From NCBI GenBank assembly GCA_964536015.1, contig CAZHVS010000001.1, positions 310,001-374,000 of the forward strand: DNA of 64,000 nucleotides. Direction: 5' to 3'. The position numbers were made by a program, and so were the translations under genes. Source of the stretch: CAZHVS01 sp964536015 (lineage in GTDB: Bacteria; Bacteroidota; Ignavibacteria; Ignavibacteriales; Ignavibacteriaceae). Below the pieces are notes generated by a model. It saw only the letters and a list, made by a program, of their open reading frames with translations. It was not told the DNA's origin and made no database searches. This document shows positions 1 to 9,598 of this stretch, in pieces (the first letter of the stretch is position 1; each line of letters starts with the position of its first letter).

Positions 1-757
1 TTTCTTTTTCATCCAGGTATAAAAGTCCCGACAAAACAAGTAAGCCGTCTTTTTTTGTCTTTGCATAGAGTTCACTTGCAATTTCCAGTAAAACATTTTT
101 TTGAATATTGGCAATTACAACATCGAAATTTTTCTTTTTTACTTTATTGATTTCTGCAGTTCTAATTTCTACATTATTTTCAACATTATTAAGATAAATG
201 TTTTCAATGCCATTTTCGAAACACCATTCATCATTATCAATACCAAGAGCATATGCAGCTCCTAATTTAACCGAAACGATGGCAAGAATTCCAGTACCTG
301 TTCCAACATCTAAGATATTGTCATTTGGTTTTATATGCTTTTCAAGAAGTTGAATAACAAGTTTTGTTGTTTCATGTTCACCAGTACCAAAAGACATTTT
401 AGGATCAATTGTAATAACAGTTTCATTTTTTTTTGATTTGTATTTTCTGAATGTGGGCTTTATTACAATTCTATCGGTAACTTTAATGACTTTTATTTTT
501 TTCTCCCATTTATCATTCCAGTTTTTGTTTTTAATTGTACTTGAAGTAATTGAAAATGAATTTATAATTTTCTCTTGAACTAATTTCTTAAGAAGCTTAT
601 TGCAGGTTGCTTTATTTATGTTAGGTTTTGAAACAGATACAATAATAAAATCGTTTTCTTCAAGAATTCCATCAATCGGTAATTGCCATAGATATCCAGA
701 AATAATATCTGTGTTGAAGGGTTCGAAACTAATTTTAATTTCTTTATAATTTTTCAT
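1..757 (-). CDS. prmA: Ribosomal protein L11 methyltransferase, 3' end cut by window edge
   Basis: This enzyme methylates ribosomal protein L11 using S-adenosylmethionine. I translated it by hand from the ATG at 757; 252 codons are visible and no stop is reached before base 1, so a short C-terminal piece is missing. The signature is clear: a substrate/SAM-entry motif reading FGTGEHETT followed by the SAM-binding motif I-like stretch DVGTGTGILAI, then an acidic IDND strand end and VVIANI, the PrmA-type catalytic strand. The N-terminal part, about 100 residues, is the less conserved L11-recognition domain. It is divergent from the TonB-receptor operon starting at 843, with about 85 bases between them. 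Family assignment is secure. Confidence 0.9.
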   Translation of the reverse strand, partial: MKNYKEIKISFEPFNTDIISGYLWQLPIDGILEENDFIIVSVSKPNINKATCNKLLKKLVQEKIINSFSITSSTIKNKNWNDKWEKKIKVIKVTDRIVIKPTFRKYKSKKNETVITIDPKMSFGTGEHETTKLVIQLLEKHIKPNDNILDVGTGTGILAIVSVKLGAAYALGIDNDEWCFENGIENIYLNNVENNVEIRTAEINKVKKKNFDVVIANIQKNVLLEIASELYAKTKKDGLLVLSGLLYLDEKE

Positions 758-776
758 TTTTTCTTTCTTAATAGTT

Positions 777-805
777 TTGATAAACTAATTATATTTCTAA
801 ATTTG
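777..805 (+). promoter_or_regulatory. Possible Bacteroidota-type promoter for the TonB-receptor operon
   Basis: A TTG at 777-779 is followed 18 bases later by TAAATTTG at 798-805, which matches the Bacteroidota -7 element TAnnTTTG. The element lies 38 bases before the ATG at 843. The spacing is slightly short compared with the 19-21 usually quoted. This is inferred by analogy; sigma-factor preference in this organism is not known from the sequence. Confidence 0.3.
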
Positions 806-842
806 TAACGTAAATTTAAGAAGTAATTCTTTCGTTTTGCCT

Positions 843-3800
843 ATGTATAAATTTTTACGTTTTTCTTACTTTCTAATAATATTTTATTCTACTGTTTTTC
901 TTAACAATGAATCCTTTTCACAAGGACAAAGAGGAAAATTGGTTGGAACTATTTTCGATTTCTCAACCAGTGAACCCATAATAGGCGCGAGTGTTGTAAT
1001 TGAAGGTACAACGCTTGGTGCAGTAGCAGATACAAAAGGAAGATTTCTGATTCTCAATGTCCCTCCGGGCTTTTATAATATTACTGCAAGTTCACTGGGT
1101 TATGCCAAATACACAATTAAAAATGTTGAAATAATAGTAGATCGTACTACCGAATTGAGTTTTAAGCTAAAAGATGCTTCAATTCAGCTTGAACAAGTTG
1201 TTGTTGTTGCAGAAAGGCCAAAAATAATTAAAGATCAAACTTCGACATCTACTACACTTGACGAAACACAGATAAAATCTGCTCCCATCGAAGGTATAAG
1301 AGGTATGCTCGATTTGACTGCCGGACTACAAAAAACTGCAACTGGATTATTTCAAGTTCGTGGCAGCGGTGGATATGAACTAAATTTCCAAATTAATGGT
1401 GTTGAACAAATGAATTCAGCTCAAACTAGTCCAGGATCTTTTGGAACAGATAAAGCAAACAATTCATGGAAATACGATGTTAATCCCATTGGAGTTCAAC
1501 AGCTTCAATTAATTACAGGTGGGTTTTCATCCGAGTATGGAAATTCTCAGGCAGGAGTTGTAAAAGTTGTATTAAAAGAAGGTTCTCCAAAATTCAATGG
1601 GGAATTCAGAGTAGAATATCGTCCACCTGGTCAATACCATTGGGGAGAGTTTCTTTACAGCAAGAATAATTATGAGTGGAAAAAGTGGGGCGATATTAAT
1701 GTGTGGAAAAATAAAACCAAAACTTCAAATGGGAAATGGGATGAAAATTTTCTTTCATTAATAAATGTATTAGGAAATAATAGATGGGATTGGCTATTAG
1801 ATAGAATAAAAAGAGGACAGGCATCACAATCTGATTCTGCATTATTTAATTCAATAGTTGATAGAGAAGTAACATGGGCTTATGATCTCTGGGTAAAAGA
1901 TCACACTCCAAGTGATGATAATCCTTTAGGTGTTTATGATTATCGAAAATATGCCTATACACGATACATGTTTGGTTTTGGTGGTCCTCTTGGGAAAGAT
2001 CCTAATTTATTAAGATTCTATTTTTCCGGTGAATATAAAAGAGTTCCTACAAGACTTCCGACTGCTGAAAAAGTGCAGGTTTATCAAAATTATATTTTGA
2101 ATTTTACATATCAACCATTATCAAGTCATAAAATAAAAGGAATGTTTTCATTCCAACAATACCGTGGTGGAATTTGGACTGGTTCTGAAGATATTCGTTG
2201 GTCTGGTATTGCATTCGTTCCTGATGGTGTTTCCACAAAATATTATGTGCTTATAGACCCAGTTAGAACAGAACAAACAATTGCTCAAAGTTTTAATTGG
2301 GTGTACACGATGAATTCAACTTCTTTTCTTGAAGCAACTTTAACTCATCAGCAAGAAAAATATGTATTGCCATATTTGTATTTGCCGGGGTATTCCCAAG
2401 AACGTGATAGAGTCGATAGTGCTTACGATAAAACTGGTTCGCTTCTTCGTGCTGGTACCTGGTGGGAAGTAGATTATTACCGTTCTCCTGATGCATTAAG
2501 TACAAATTATTATCAGGATACGCGAACAAATCATTGGAGTATAAGTATTGATTATACAGATCAAATTATTTCAACAAATTTGATTAAGACTGGTTTAAGG
2601 TTTTATTATTGGGATATGTTTAATAACGGTGTTAACTCAAGCTTTAAACCAAACTCTTATATTGCTATGACTGGATATGCCGAATATTATAAAGCATATC
2701 CTTACAATCTTGCATTATATATTCAGGATAAAATGGAATACAGCGGGATGATTGCAAATATTGGTGTAAGAGCTGAAGCATTTAATTTTCAGTACAATTA
2801 TCCGGCTGATATTTATAATATTTTTTATCCCGGTCGTTCCGGTCCAGCTCTTGGAAGTCCTATTACAACTTCTTCAAAAACACAATTTATAATTTTACCA
2901 AGATTAGGTATTTCTTTTCCGATTGGAGAGAATACAGCTTTCAGAATTCAATATGGGCATTTTGCATCAATGCCAACTTTTAGTCAGGCTCTTTCCAGAA
3001 GAACAGCTTCGGGTTGGGCTGGTTATGGTAATCCTAATTTGGAACCGAAAAAAACTATTCAATATGAGTTTGGTTTGCAGCAAATGCTTGATGAAGAACA
3101 TAGATTTGATGCGGCTTTGTATTATAACGATAGAGTAACTCAGGTTGGTTTACTTCGTGTTGCATCATTAACAGGAAGCACCTTAAATTCTCCAGAAGGA
3201 TTTAATTTAAATAATGACCCACTTTATCGATATACGACTTTTGCAAATAATACTTTTGGTGCTACACTTGGACTTGAACTTGTTTTGGAAAAAGTAAATT
3301 TCAGAAATTGGGCTTATCGGTTAAGCTATAATCTTTCTCAAACAACTGAAGGAAATTATGGTCCACAGGTTCAGTATCCAGGTGATTCAAGAAGCTATTA
3401 CCCAAGAAATTATACAGGCGAATTCATAAGTTATAATGATAGAACTCATAACTTCAGAGGACTGGTTCAATATAGAATTAATGAAGGAGAAGGCTTCTCT
3501 CTGTTTGGAGTAAATATCCTGGAAAATTCGGTTTTTAGTTTAACCTATAGTGCTCAGTCAGGTTCACCTTTTACTTATGTGACTGCCTGGACTACGAAAG
3601 ATGTGAGAGTCAATAGACGTTATCCAGTTGAATCTACTTTTGATTTTAACTTTATAAAAAACCTAACCTGGGATTCTTATAAAATTATCATTGGATTACG
3701 AATTATGAATCTGTTTGATAATAAATGGATTACGCCAATGAATGATGATACACAGAATAATATTGATTTAAGAAACTGGGTAGAGTATGGTTATACTATG

Positions 3801-3917
3801 GCAGATTTAGGGAATGATAATCCTAACTCACCAAGAAGAGCTTATGTAATTTCTCCCTATAAAACTTATAGAAATATGCCAAGACAAATTTTCTTTACAG
3901 TAGGATTTGGATTTTAA
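843..3917 (+). CDS. TonB-dependent outer-membrane receptor with carboxypeptidase-regulatory-like domain
   Basis: The product is a large outer-membrane receptor of 1024 residues counted from the ATG at 843; a TTG six bases upstream is also possible. Domain order: a signal peptide (hydrophobic run ending near SFSQG), a beta-sandwich of the CarboxypepD_reg-like type around residues 30-115 (GTIFDFSTSEPIIGASV, then GRFLILNVPPGFYNI), a plug domain around 120-240 (QVRGSGGYELNFQINGVEQ; GGFSSEYGNSQAGVVKV), and a long beta-barrel full of alternating aromatic strands that ends in FFTVGFGF. This is the architecture of SusC-like and related FCB-group receptors. It heads a same-strand run of seven genes. 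No SusD-like partner follows; instead the next gene is a secreted sandwich protein 5 bases downstream. The substrate is unknown. Confidence 0.9.
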   Translation: MYKFLRFSYFLIIFYSTVFLNNESFSQGQRGKLVGTIFDFSTSEPIIGASVVIEGTTLGAVADTKGRFLILNVPPGFYNITASSLGYAKYTIKNVEIIVDRTTELSFKLKDASIQLEQVVVVAERPKIIKDQTSTSTTLDETQIKSAPIEGIRGMLDLTAGLQKTATGLFQVRGSGGYELNFQINGVEQMNSAQTSPGSFGTDKANNSWKYDVNPIGVQQLQLITGGFSSEYGNSQAGVVKVVLKEGSPKFNGEFRVEYRPPGQYHWGEFLYSKNNYEWKKWGDINVWKNKTKTSNGKWDENFLSLINVLGNNRWDWLLDRIKRGQASQSDSALFNSIVDREVTWAYDLWVKDHTPSDDNPLGVYDYRKYAYTRYMFGFGGPLGKDPNLLRFYFSGEYKRVPTRLPTAEKVQVYQNYILNFTYQPLSSHKIKGMFSFQQYRGGIWTGSEDIRWSGIAFVPDGVSTKYYVLIDPVRTEQTIAQSFNWVYTMNSTSFLEATLTHQQEKYVLPYLYLPGYSQERDRVDSAYDKTGSLLRAGTWWEVDYYRSPDALSTNYYQDTRTNHWSISIDYTDQIISTNLIKTGLRFYYWDMFNNGVNSSFKPNSYIAMTGYAEYYKAYPYNLALYIQDKMEYSGMIANIGVRAEAFNFQYNYPADIYNIFYPGRSGPALGSPITTSSKTQFIILPRLGISFPIGENTAFRIQYGHFASMPTFSQALSRRTASGWAGYGNPNLEPKKTIQYEFGLQQMLDEEHRFDAALYYNDRVTQVGLLRVASLTGSTLNSPEGFNLNNDPLYRYTTFANNTFGATLGLELVLEKVNFRNWAYRLSYNLSQTTEGNYGPQVQYPGDSRSYYPRNYTGEFISYNDRTHNFRGLVQYRINEGEGFSLFGVNILENSVFSLTYSAQSGSPFTYVTAWTTKDVRVNRRYPVESTFDFNFIKNLTWDSYKIIIGLRIMNLFDNKWITPMNDDTQNNIDLRNWVEYGYTMADLGNDNPNSPRRAYVISPYKTYRNMPRQIFFTVGFGF

Positions 3918-3922
3918 TTAAT

Positions 3923-6040
3923 ATGAAAAAAATTAAAAACGTAATAAATAGTCTTATAGTCATTCTGATTTTTATTTCTTTCAACAAGTCACTATTTGCA
4001 CAAGTAGAATCACCTTTGCAGATCTTTAATCGTGGAATGTTATGGCAGAGTGTTCTTTATGGAAAGAACGGACCAACTTTTAGTAACTGGAAAAAAACCG
4101 GAATTGGACTTGATTGGCCAGCATTTGATGAGACTTGGGTTAAAACAGATATTGGTGGTTCGCCTTCATATATGATTAGCGGAGGTTTCTTTGTAGGTGC
4201 TAAAAGCAAACCTGATTCAGTTCTTGCTGTGGAAGACTGGTCAATGTATGGAACGACTATCACCAGTGATGCATCAGGAAAATACAGGATTTTAAAACAC
4301 TCACATAATTATAAAAATGGTTCAAACTACTGGTTACAAACAAATCCTAAAGTTGGTGAAGAAGTAATAGAATCAATTTGGGAATACAATCCAAATTATG
4401 TAATGCAAAATGATGTTGAAGTACAACTACCTGTAAGAGTAAGAAGAACAGTTCATCAGTGGAGTGGTTCAAAGTCAGATGAAAACTATATCATTTATGA
4501 GTACGTATTTAAAAATATTTCTGCTGAAATTAAATCACAATATCCTACTCGAAATGTATCGGATACACTATATGAATTCAGATTAATGATGACTTATGGT
4601 TTACACGCTAATTCAAGGGCATGGACAGTTTTATTTCCACAAAAAACTCCTGGTGCACGTAATACCTGGTTTGTTTATGATCCTTTCGAAAAAATGATTT
4701 GGGGAAGAGCAGGTGATTATTATGAAACCAGTTCAGACGATTCTTATGGAAAAACTATGTTAACTGGTTTGGTAAAGAATGGAAAAACATTAGGAGAATA
4801 TCTCGCTCCCGGATTCGTTGGTGTTAAACTTCTTTATGCAAGCCCTAATTCAAATGGACAATCAACATATATCAATAAATATGGCTGGTCAGCTGCTGAT
4901 GGTACATTTGATTTTAGCGGACCTTTCAACGGTGTTTCCGGTTATGCCAGTGATCGTTATAAAGTTCTTGCCAATCCCTCGTTAGCTTATCAATTTATCC
5001 AAAACATTTTTGATACGACTTATATGAAAAAATCAAGAATGTGGTCAATAATGACTCTTGGTCCATGGAATCTACTTCCCGGCGATTCAATTATTATTGC
5101 TTTTGCAGAAGCTGTCGATGGAGTTAGTTACAAAATTGCGACAGATACAACTTATAAGCCAGATCAGCTATTTACTTTAGGTTATGACGGTGCTTTTGCT
5201 CCTACGATGAGTAAAGCACAATTTACTTATGATCAATATAGAGATCCCTCAACAGGACAATTAACAGGTAAAGGGTTGAATCATCCTGATCCACCTGCAG
5301 CACCTGAGTTTAAAGTTGAATTTCTAAAATCTTCATCTCAATTTGTAGCGAATGTAATTACCTGGGGAAAAGAAGCTGAAAGCATTGCTGATCCTGATGA
5401 CGGGACTTATGACCTTGCTGGATATAAACTTTACAGATCTGGATTTTTACCTATAGGTCCCTGGGATTTGATTGCAACAATAAAAGTTGGTGATCCTTTA
5501 TTTTATAACTCAACTGCAATGAAATATACTTTTATAGATACAACTGTTGATATTGGAACATCTTATTATTATGCGCTCACTGCTTATGATTCAGGGAAAT
5601 CTTCCTGGAATATTGATCCTTCTGGCTGGGCATCTTTCTACGGTAGTTTAAACGTGCCTTCTCTTGAATCTTCAATCTATGCTTCATCGAATTTGGCGAT
5701 AAGAAAAAATGTTACACCTTTTTTAGCAACTTTACCATCATTAACCAAAACTGATGAAGTGCTTGTTGTTCCAAATCCTTTTGTGCTTGGTCAGGGCTCA
5801 TCTCAACCAGGAGCAGGTGATGATATTCAGTTTGTAAATATTCCAAATCCTTGCACTATAAGAATCTATACGGTTCGTGGTGACCTTGTAAAAACTATTG
5901 AAGTTGGTAATAATGTTGGTGGAATTATATCCTGGAATCAGGTTACTGATTTCGGGCAATTTGTTGAAAGTGGAATTTATGTTTTTTGTGTTGAATCTTC
6001 CTTTGGAAAGAAGATTGGAAAATTTGCAATAGTTAGATAA
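3923..6040 (+). CDS. Secreted protein with fibronectin-III-like region and T9SS-like C-terminal module
   Basis: A 705-residue exported protein starting with a signal peptide (MKKIKNVINSLIVIL..., cleavage near LFAQ). The first 450 residues are rich in Trp, Tyr and Gly and match no family I can name. Residues about 450-560 look like a fibronectin-III/Ig sandwich (PPAAPEFKVEF ... YYYALTAYDSG). The C-terminal 95 residues start with VVPNPF and continue with IRIYTVRGDLVKTIE and SGIYVFCVES, the pattern of T9SS type-A/FlgD-Ig sorting modules, although the usual YPNPFNP is reduced. It sits 5 bases after the TonB receptor and 10 bases before the PorV-like gene, so it occupies the position SusD would take in a Sus operon. 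A surface-exposed partner of the receptor is my inference. Confidence 0.7.
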   Translation: MKKIKNVINSLIVILIFISFNKSLFAQVESPLQIFNRGMLWQSVLYGKNGPTFSNWKKTGIGLDWPAFDETWVKTDIGGSPSYMISGGFFVGAKSKPDSVLAVEDWSMYGTTITSDASGKYRILKHSHNYKNGSNYWLQTNPKVGEEVIESIWEYNPNYVMQNDVEVQLPVRVRRTVHQWSGSKSDENYIIYEYVFKNISAEIKSQYPTRNVSDTLYEFRLMMTYGLHANSRAWTVLFPQKTPGARNTWFVYDPFEKMIWGRAGDYYETSSDDSYGKTMLTGLVKNGKTLGEYLAPGFVGVKLLYASPNSNGQSTYINKYGWSAADGTFDFSGPFNGVSGYASDRYKVLANPSLAYQFIQNIFDTTYMKKSRMWSIMTLGPWNLLPGDSIIIAFAEAVDGVSYKIATDTTYKPDQLFTLGYDGAFAPTMSKAQFTYDQYRDPSTGQLTGKGLNHPDPPAAPEFKVEFLKSSSQFVANVITWGKEAESIADPDDGTYDLAGYKLYRSGFLPIGPWDLIATIKVGDPLFYNSTAMKYTFIDTTVDIGTSYYYALTAYDSGKSSWNIDPSGWASFYGSLNVPSLESSIYASSNLAIRKNVTPFLATLPSLTKTDEVLVVPNPFVLGQGSSQPGAGDDIQFVNIPNPCTIRIYTVRGDLVKTIEVGNNVGGIISWNQVTDFGQFVESGIYVFCVESSFGKKIGKFAIVR

Positions 6041-6050
6041 AGAAGTAATT

Positions 6051-7007
6051 ATGAAACTAAAATTATCATATCCAAAAAAAATGATTCTCGTTGTTTTTTG
6101 CTTTTCTGTAATTGCATTTTCACAAGAGTTTAAAAAGAATGCTACTGCTGGTTTTGTGTTTTTAGAATTACCTGTAAATGCACGCGGAGCAGCTTTAGGT
6201 GAAGCTTCTATTTCATTAAATGATCTTAATTCATCGGGTATTTTTTCTAATCCAGCTTCTGTTGGTTTTTCTAATCTTACACATTCTTTTTCTACATCAT
6301 ATTCTCCATGGATTGCAGATATAAAACAGTATTCAACAAGCTATTCTTACAAATCAGATTTTGGAAGCTTATCTCTTGGAGTTATAGCCGTAGATTATGG
6401 AACAATGATTAGAACACAAAAAATATCCGGTCAAAGAGTATATGAAAAACTTGGAGAATTTTCTGCAAGTGCTATTTCTTTAGGTGTATCATACTCAAAA
6501 ATGTTGACTGATAGATTTTCTTTTGGAGTAACAGGTAAGTACGTTAAAGAAACAATTGATGTCTTTTCTGCTGATAATTTTTTATTTGACGGAGGAGTAC
6601 TTTATTTTACTGGTCTTTCCTCTTTGCGCATTGGGGCTACAATACAAAACTTTGGAGTTGATTCTAAATATCTAAATGATCCATTTAAGATGCCATCTGT
6701 ATTAAGAATTGGTGCTGCTGCAGAAATTTTTGGAGATTTTGATTCGGATTATAGAGTTACATTAATCTCTGAAATGGTACATCCAAATGATGGAGATGAA
6801 AAATTAAATACAGGTATTGAATTATCCTGGAAAAATATGGTAGTTCTTAGAGGTGGTTATAAATTTTTCTACGATGAAGAATCTTATAGTTTTGGAATAG
6901 GTTTGAATCCGGATATTTATATTCCTATGGGAATAGATTTTGCTTTTGCAAGTTATGGAAGACTTGGAAATATTTTACGTTTTTCACTTCAATTAGGAAT
7001 TTTATAA
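6051..7007 (+). CDS. PorV/PorQ family outer-membrane protein
   Basis: A 318-residue beta-barrel protein of the PorV/PorQ (UPF0164-like) family. It has a signal peptide ending near IAFSQ, then the characteristic N-terminal segment NARGAALGEASISLNDL and FSNPASVGF, followed by repeating amphipathic strands. In characterised T9SS systems PorV is an outer-membrane shuttle for cargo bearing C-terminal sorting domains, while other family members have unknown roles. Its position, 10 bases after a secreted protein with a T9SS-like tail and in the same operon as a TonB receptor, suggests a dedicated outer-membrane partner. It is not necessarily the housekeeping PorV of the cell. Another family member lies at 62244-63101. 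Confidence 0.8.
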   Translation: MKLKLSYPKKMILVVFCFSVIAFSQEFKKNATAGFVFLELPVNARGAALGEASISLNDLNSSGIFSNPASVGFSNLTHSFSTSYSPWIADIKQYSTSYSYKSDFGSLSLGVIAVDYGTMIRTQKISGQRVYEKLGEFSASAISLGVSYSKMLTDRFSFGVTGKYVKETIDVFSADNFLFDGGVLYFTGLSSLRIGATIQNFGVDSKYLNDPFKMPSVLRIGAAAEIFGDFDSDYRVTLISEMVHPNDGDEKLNTGIELSWKNMVVLRGGYKFFYDEESYSFGIGLNPDIYIPMGIDFAFASYGRLGNILRFSLQLGIL

Positions 7008-7014
7008 TTTGATT

Positions 7015-7758
7015 ATGACTTACAAAAATAAAAATATTGTACATCGATTTATTTTTAGTTCTTTGTTGATACTTCTTCTTTCTAGTAACGGATTTTCCCA
7101 ACTGAAATCAATAAAAATTTTTGGAGATTATTCTTTTGCGAACCAGAAAAGAATTCTTGTTAATAAAATTGATGCTGTTGGTGGTGGAGTAGGTATTTAT
7201 TTAAAGATTTATGATAATTTTTCTATTGGAATTATTGGTTGTTATCAGCTTTTCTCTTTGCAGCAGGATTCAGCACTGGAAAAATGGCGATGGGATTATT
7301 ATGAATACAGGTGGAAAGGAAATATTAGAGCTGATTTGTTGGATTCAAATTATCAAGCATCCATAAGACCAGTACAAAAGATGGATGTAATTCCAATTAT
7401 GCTTTCAATTAATTATAGCTTTGATGTGCTCAATAATATTGTTATTTCTCCTTTTGTTGGTGGTGGAGTTATATTTTATACAAGACGATTGATGCTGGAA
7501 GAATATTGGACTAGAAAATATCCGCAAGCTGATTATACATTCAGTTACAATTATCAGAATTTTGCACCGACGAAATCAGGGAATCCATTTTTCTTAATTG
7601 CAGGAACAGGAATAGAATATCAATTTAGTGAAATTGCGAGTCTTGCTTTTGATTTTAGTTATACTTCTATGATGAAAACAGCAGGAAAATATGGTTTTGA
7701 AGAATTTCCGTTTTCAAATTCATTTAACTTTAAATTTGGTTTATCATTTTTATATTGA
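7015..7758 (+). CDS. Outer-membrane beta-barrel protein, unknown function
   Basis: A 248-residue exported protein (signal peptide with hydrophobic run FIFSSLLILLLSS, cleavage near GFSQ). The rest alternates short aromatic strands with turns and ends in FGLSFLY, a typical outer-membrane barrel C-terminus with an aromatic final residue. I chose the ATG at 7015; a TTG at 7009 is in frame just upstream. The gene begins 7 bases after the PorV-like gene and its stop is 5 bases before the start of the next small barrel gene, so it is almost certainly in the operon. I do not recognise a named family beyond a general opacity/OmpW-like small barrel. Confidence 0.65.
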   Translation: MTYKNKNIVHRFIFSSLLILLLSSNGFSQLKSIKIFGDYSFANQKRILVNKIDAVGGGVGIYLKIYDNFSIGIIGCYQLFSLQQDSALEKWRWDYYEYRWKGNIRADLLDSNYQASIRPVQKMDVIPIMLSINYSFDVLNNIVISPFVGGGVIFYTRRLMLEEYWTRKYPQADYTFSYNYQNFAPTKSGNPFFLIAGTGIEYQFSEIASLAFDFSYTSMMKTAGKYGFEEFPFSNSFNFKFGLSFLY

Positions 7759-7763
7759 AAGAA

Positions 7764-8465
7764 ATGAAAGTATTAATAAAAATTTTTATCCTTATTCTCC
7801 TTGTTAATAAGTCTTTTGCTCAGGAGATAAAATTAATTACCGGAGCGAATGTCTCCCTATTTCAACCAATAGGAACTCTTGCAAGTCGATTTAAACCGAC
7901 AATTGGTGGCTCAGTTTTTTTTGGACAGGATGTCAATCCTAAATGGTCCTGGTATGGAAAACTTGAATACGGCAAATTCTCTAAAGAAAATGAAGAAAAA
8001 TTATTTGTAGCAAAAAAAGTTACAGTTAATAATGTCGAAAAAAGCTATGACTTTCCATTACAAAAATTGTCGATGGAACTTGATATAGCTGCTTTTTCTG
8101 TTAATGCAAATTATAATTTATTTCGTAATGAGTTTTTTGAAACAAATTTAAACTTTGGATTTGGAGTTTGTCGCTGGACTTATAAACGCAACTCATATTA
8201 TGATTCATTAATTTTTGTAGATAATAACGAAAGGATTAATGGCGGATATATAGATGTTCCGCAGATGACCCAGCAGGATTGGAGTGGAACTTTCAATTTT
8301 GGAGTAGATTTAAATCTTCAGGTTATTGAACCTGTGTGGTTTAATTTAGCAGCTAATTATAAAGCTGTTGTGGGGGAAATATGGGCAACTCTGAAGTTAG
8401 GACAAGAAAACATAAGCACAATGCAAATGTTTGACTATCGCGCCGGCTTAAAATTAAAATTCTGA
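7764..8465 (+). CDS. Outer-membrane beta-barrel protein, unknown function
   Basis: A 233-residue exported protein with signal peptide MKVLIKIFILILLVNKSFAQ. The mature part contains alternating hydrophobic strands, for example FNFGVDLNLQVIEPVWFNL near the C-terminus, and ends in LKLKF, the expected terminal strand of an outer-membrane barrel. The ATG at 7764 gives a clean signal peptide; an upstream in-frame TTG overlaps the previous stop codon. Its neighbour at 7015 has the same general design, and both follow the PorV-like gene. The two may be paired subunits or accessory barrels of the receptor system, but nothing in the sequence fixes a role. Confidence 0.65.
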   Translation: MKVLIKIFILILLVNKSFAQEIKLITGANVSLFQPIGTLASRFKPTIGGSVFFGQDVNPKWSWYGKLEYGKFSKENEEKLFVAKKVTVNNVEKSYDFPLQKLSMELDIAAFSVNANYNLFRNEFFETNLNFGFGVCRWTYKRNSYYDSLIFVDNNERINGGYIDVPQMTQQDWSGTFNFGVDLNLQVIEPVWFNLAANYKAVVGEIWATLKLGQENISTMQMFDYRAGLKLKF

Positions 8466-8491
8466 TTTTAAAAGTCTTATCAATAGTAATT

Positions 8492-9589
8492 ATGAAAAAA
8501 TTAAAGATTATTTTCTCATTGGTATTTCTATTATCAAATATCTATTTTACACAAGTTCAACCAGTTAAAGGTGTATGGCTGACCAATGTTGATAGTGATG
8601 TTCTTCGCTCTAAACAAAATATAATTGATGCAGTTTCTCTTTGTGATAGTATTGGAATAAATACAATTTTTGTAGTTACATGGAATAAAGGTTTCACTAC
8701 ATTTCCTAGTAAAGTAATGGAAGAATTTTGCGGTGTCTCAATCTATCCTGATTATGCAGGTCGGGATCCCATTAAAGAATTAATCGAAGAAGCACATAAA
8801 AAAAATATTAAAGTCATTGGTTGGTTTGAATTTGGTTTTTCATCATCATATAAGCTAAATGGTGGACATATCTTAAAAATAAAACCTGAATGGAAAGCAC
8901 TTGATAGCAAAGGTGAACTTGTTCAGAAAAATGGCTTTGAATGGATGAATGGATTTAATCCTGAAGTGCAAAATTTTATTCTTTCCATTGTTAAGGAATT
9001 TGTTAATAAATATGATACTGATGGAATTCAGGGTGATGATAGGCTCCCTGCAATGCCTGTTGAAGCAGGTTATGATAATTTTACAATTAATCTTTATAAA
9101 AGCCAGCACAATGGAAAAAATCCACCGATAGATTTCAGAGATCCAGATTGGATTCAATGGCGGGCTGATTTAATGAATACTTTTATGGGCAAAATTTATT
9201 CTTCAGCTAAATCAATTAAAGAAAAGATGATTGTCTCAATGGCACCAAGCATTTACCCATGGAGTAAAGAAGAGTATTTACAGGATTGGCCTCAATGGGT
9301 TAACGATGGATTTGTTGAATTAATTTGTCCTCAACTTTACAGGGAAAATATTGATGCTTATATTTTTTTGTTGAAGGATATAATTAAAAATCAGATAAAT
9401 AACGAAGATATTAATAAATTTTATCCCGGAATTCTTCTCAAAGTAGGGTCATATTATCCTTCGTTGGATTTCCTTAAACAGATGATAATGGAAAACAGAA
9501 ATCATGGAGTAAAGGGCGAAGTCTTCTTTTTTTATGAAGGATTGAAAAAATATCGTGATTTTTTTATAAATGAATACAAGAACTTTTAA
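8492..9589 (+). CDS. GHL10-type glycoside hydrolase (DUF187), no sorting tail
   Basis: A 365-residue exported protein, essentially one TIM-barrel domain of the glycosyl-hydrolase-like 10 family (PF02638/DUF187). Visible motifs are KGVWLTNVDSDVL at the start of the barrel, TWNKGFT, EEAHKKNIKVIGWFEFG, GIQGDDRLPAMP (acidic pair D182/D183), SMAPSIYPW and CPQLYREN. The family includes B. subtilis YngK and E. coli DigH/YddW; DigH cleaves denuded peptidoglycan glycan strands. The signal peptide ends near YFTQ. It lacks the C-terminal T9SS module carried by the paralogue 9 bases downstream, so the two are probably delivered to different places. It lies 26 bases after the second small barrel gene and reads as part of the same operon. 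The actual glycan substrate is not shown by the sequence. Confidence 0.85.
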   Translation: MKKLKIIFSLVFLLSNIYFTQVQPVKGVWLTNVDSDVLRSKQNIIDAVSLCDSIGINTIFVVTWNKGFTTFPSKVMEEFCGVSIYPDYAGRDPIKELIEEAHKKNIKVIGWFEFGFSSSYKLNGGHILKIKPEWKALDSKGELVQKNGFEWMNGFNPEVQNFILSIVKEFVNKYDTDGIQGDDRLPAMPVEAGYDNFTINLYKSQHNGKNPPIDFRDPDWIQWRADLMNTFMGKIYSSAKSIKEKMIVSMAPSIYPWSKEEYLQDWPQWVNDGFVELICPQLYRENIDAYIFLLKDIIKNQINNEDINKFYPGILLKVGSYYPSLDFLKQMIMENRNHGVKGEVFFFYEGLKKYRDFFINEYKNF

Positions 9590-9598
9590 AAGTTTTTT

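Noticed and set aside
843..6040. Classical SusCD polysaccharide utilisation locus
   Set aside because: The gene after the receptor has no SusD helical TPR character or lipoprotein signal; it is a beta-rich protein with a T9SS-like tail.
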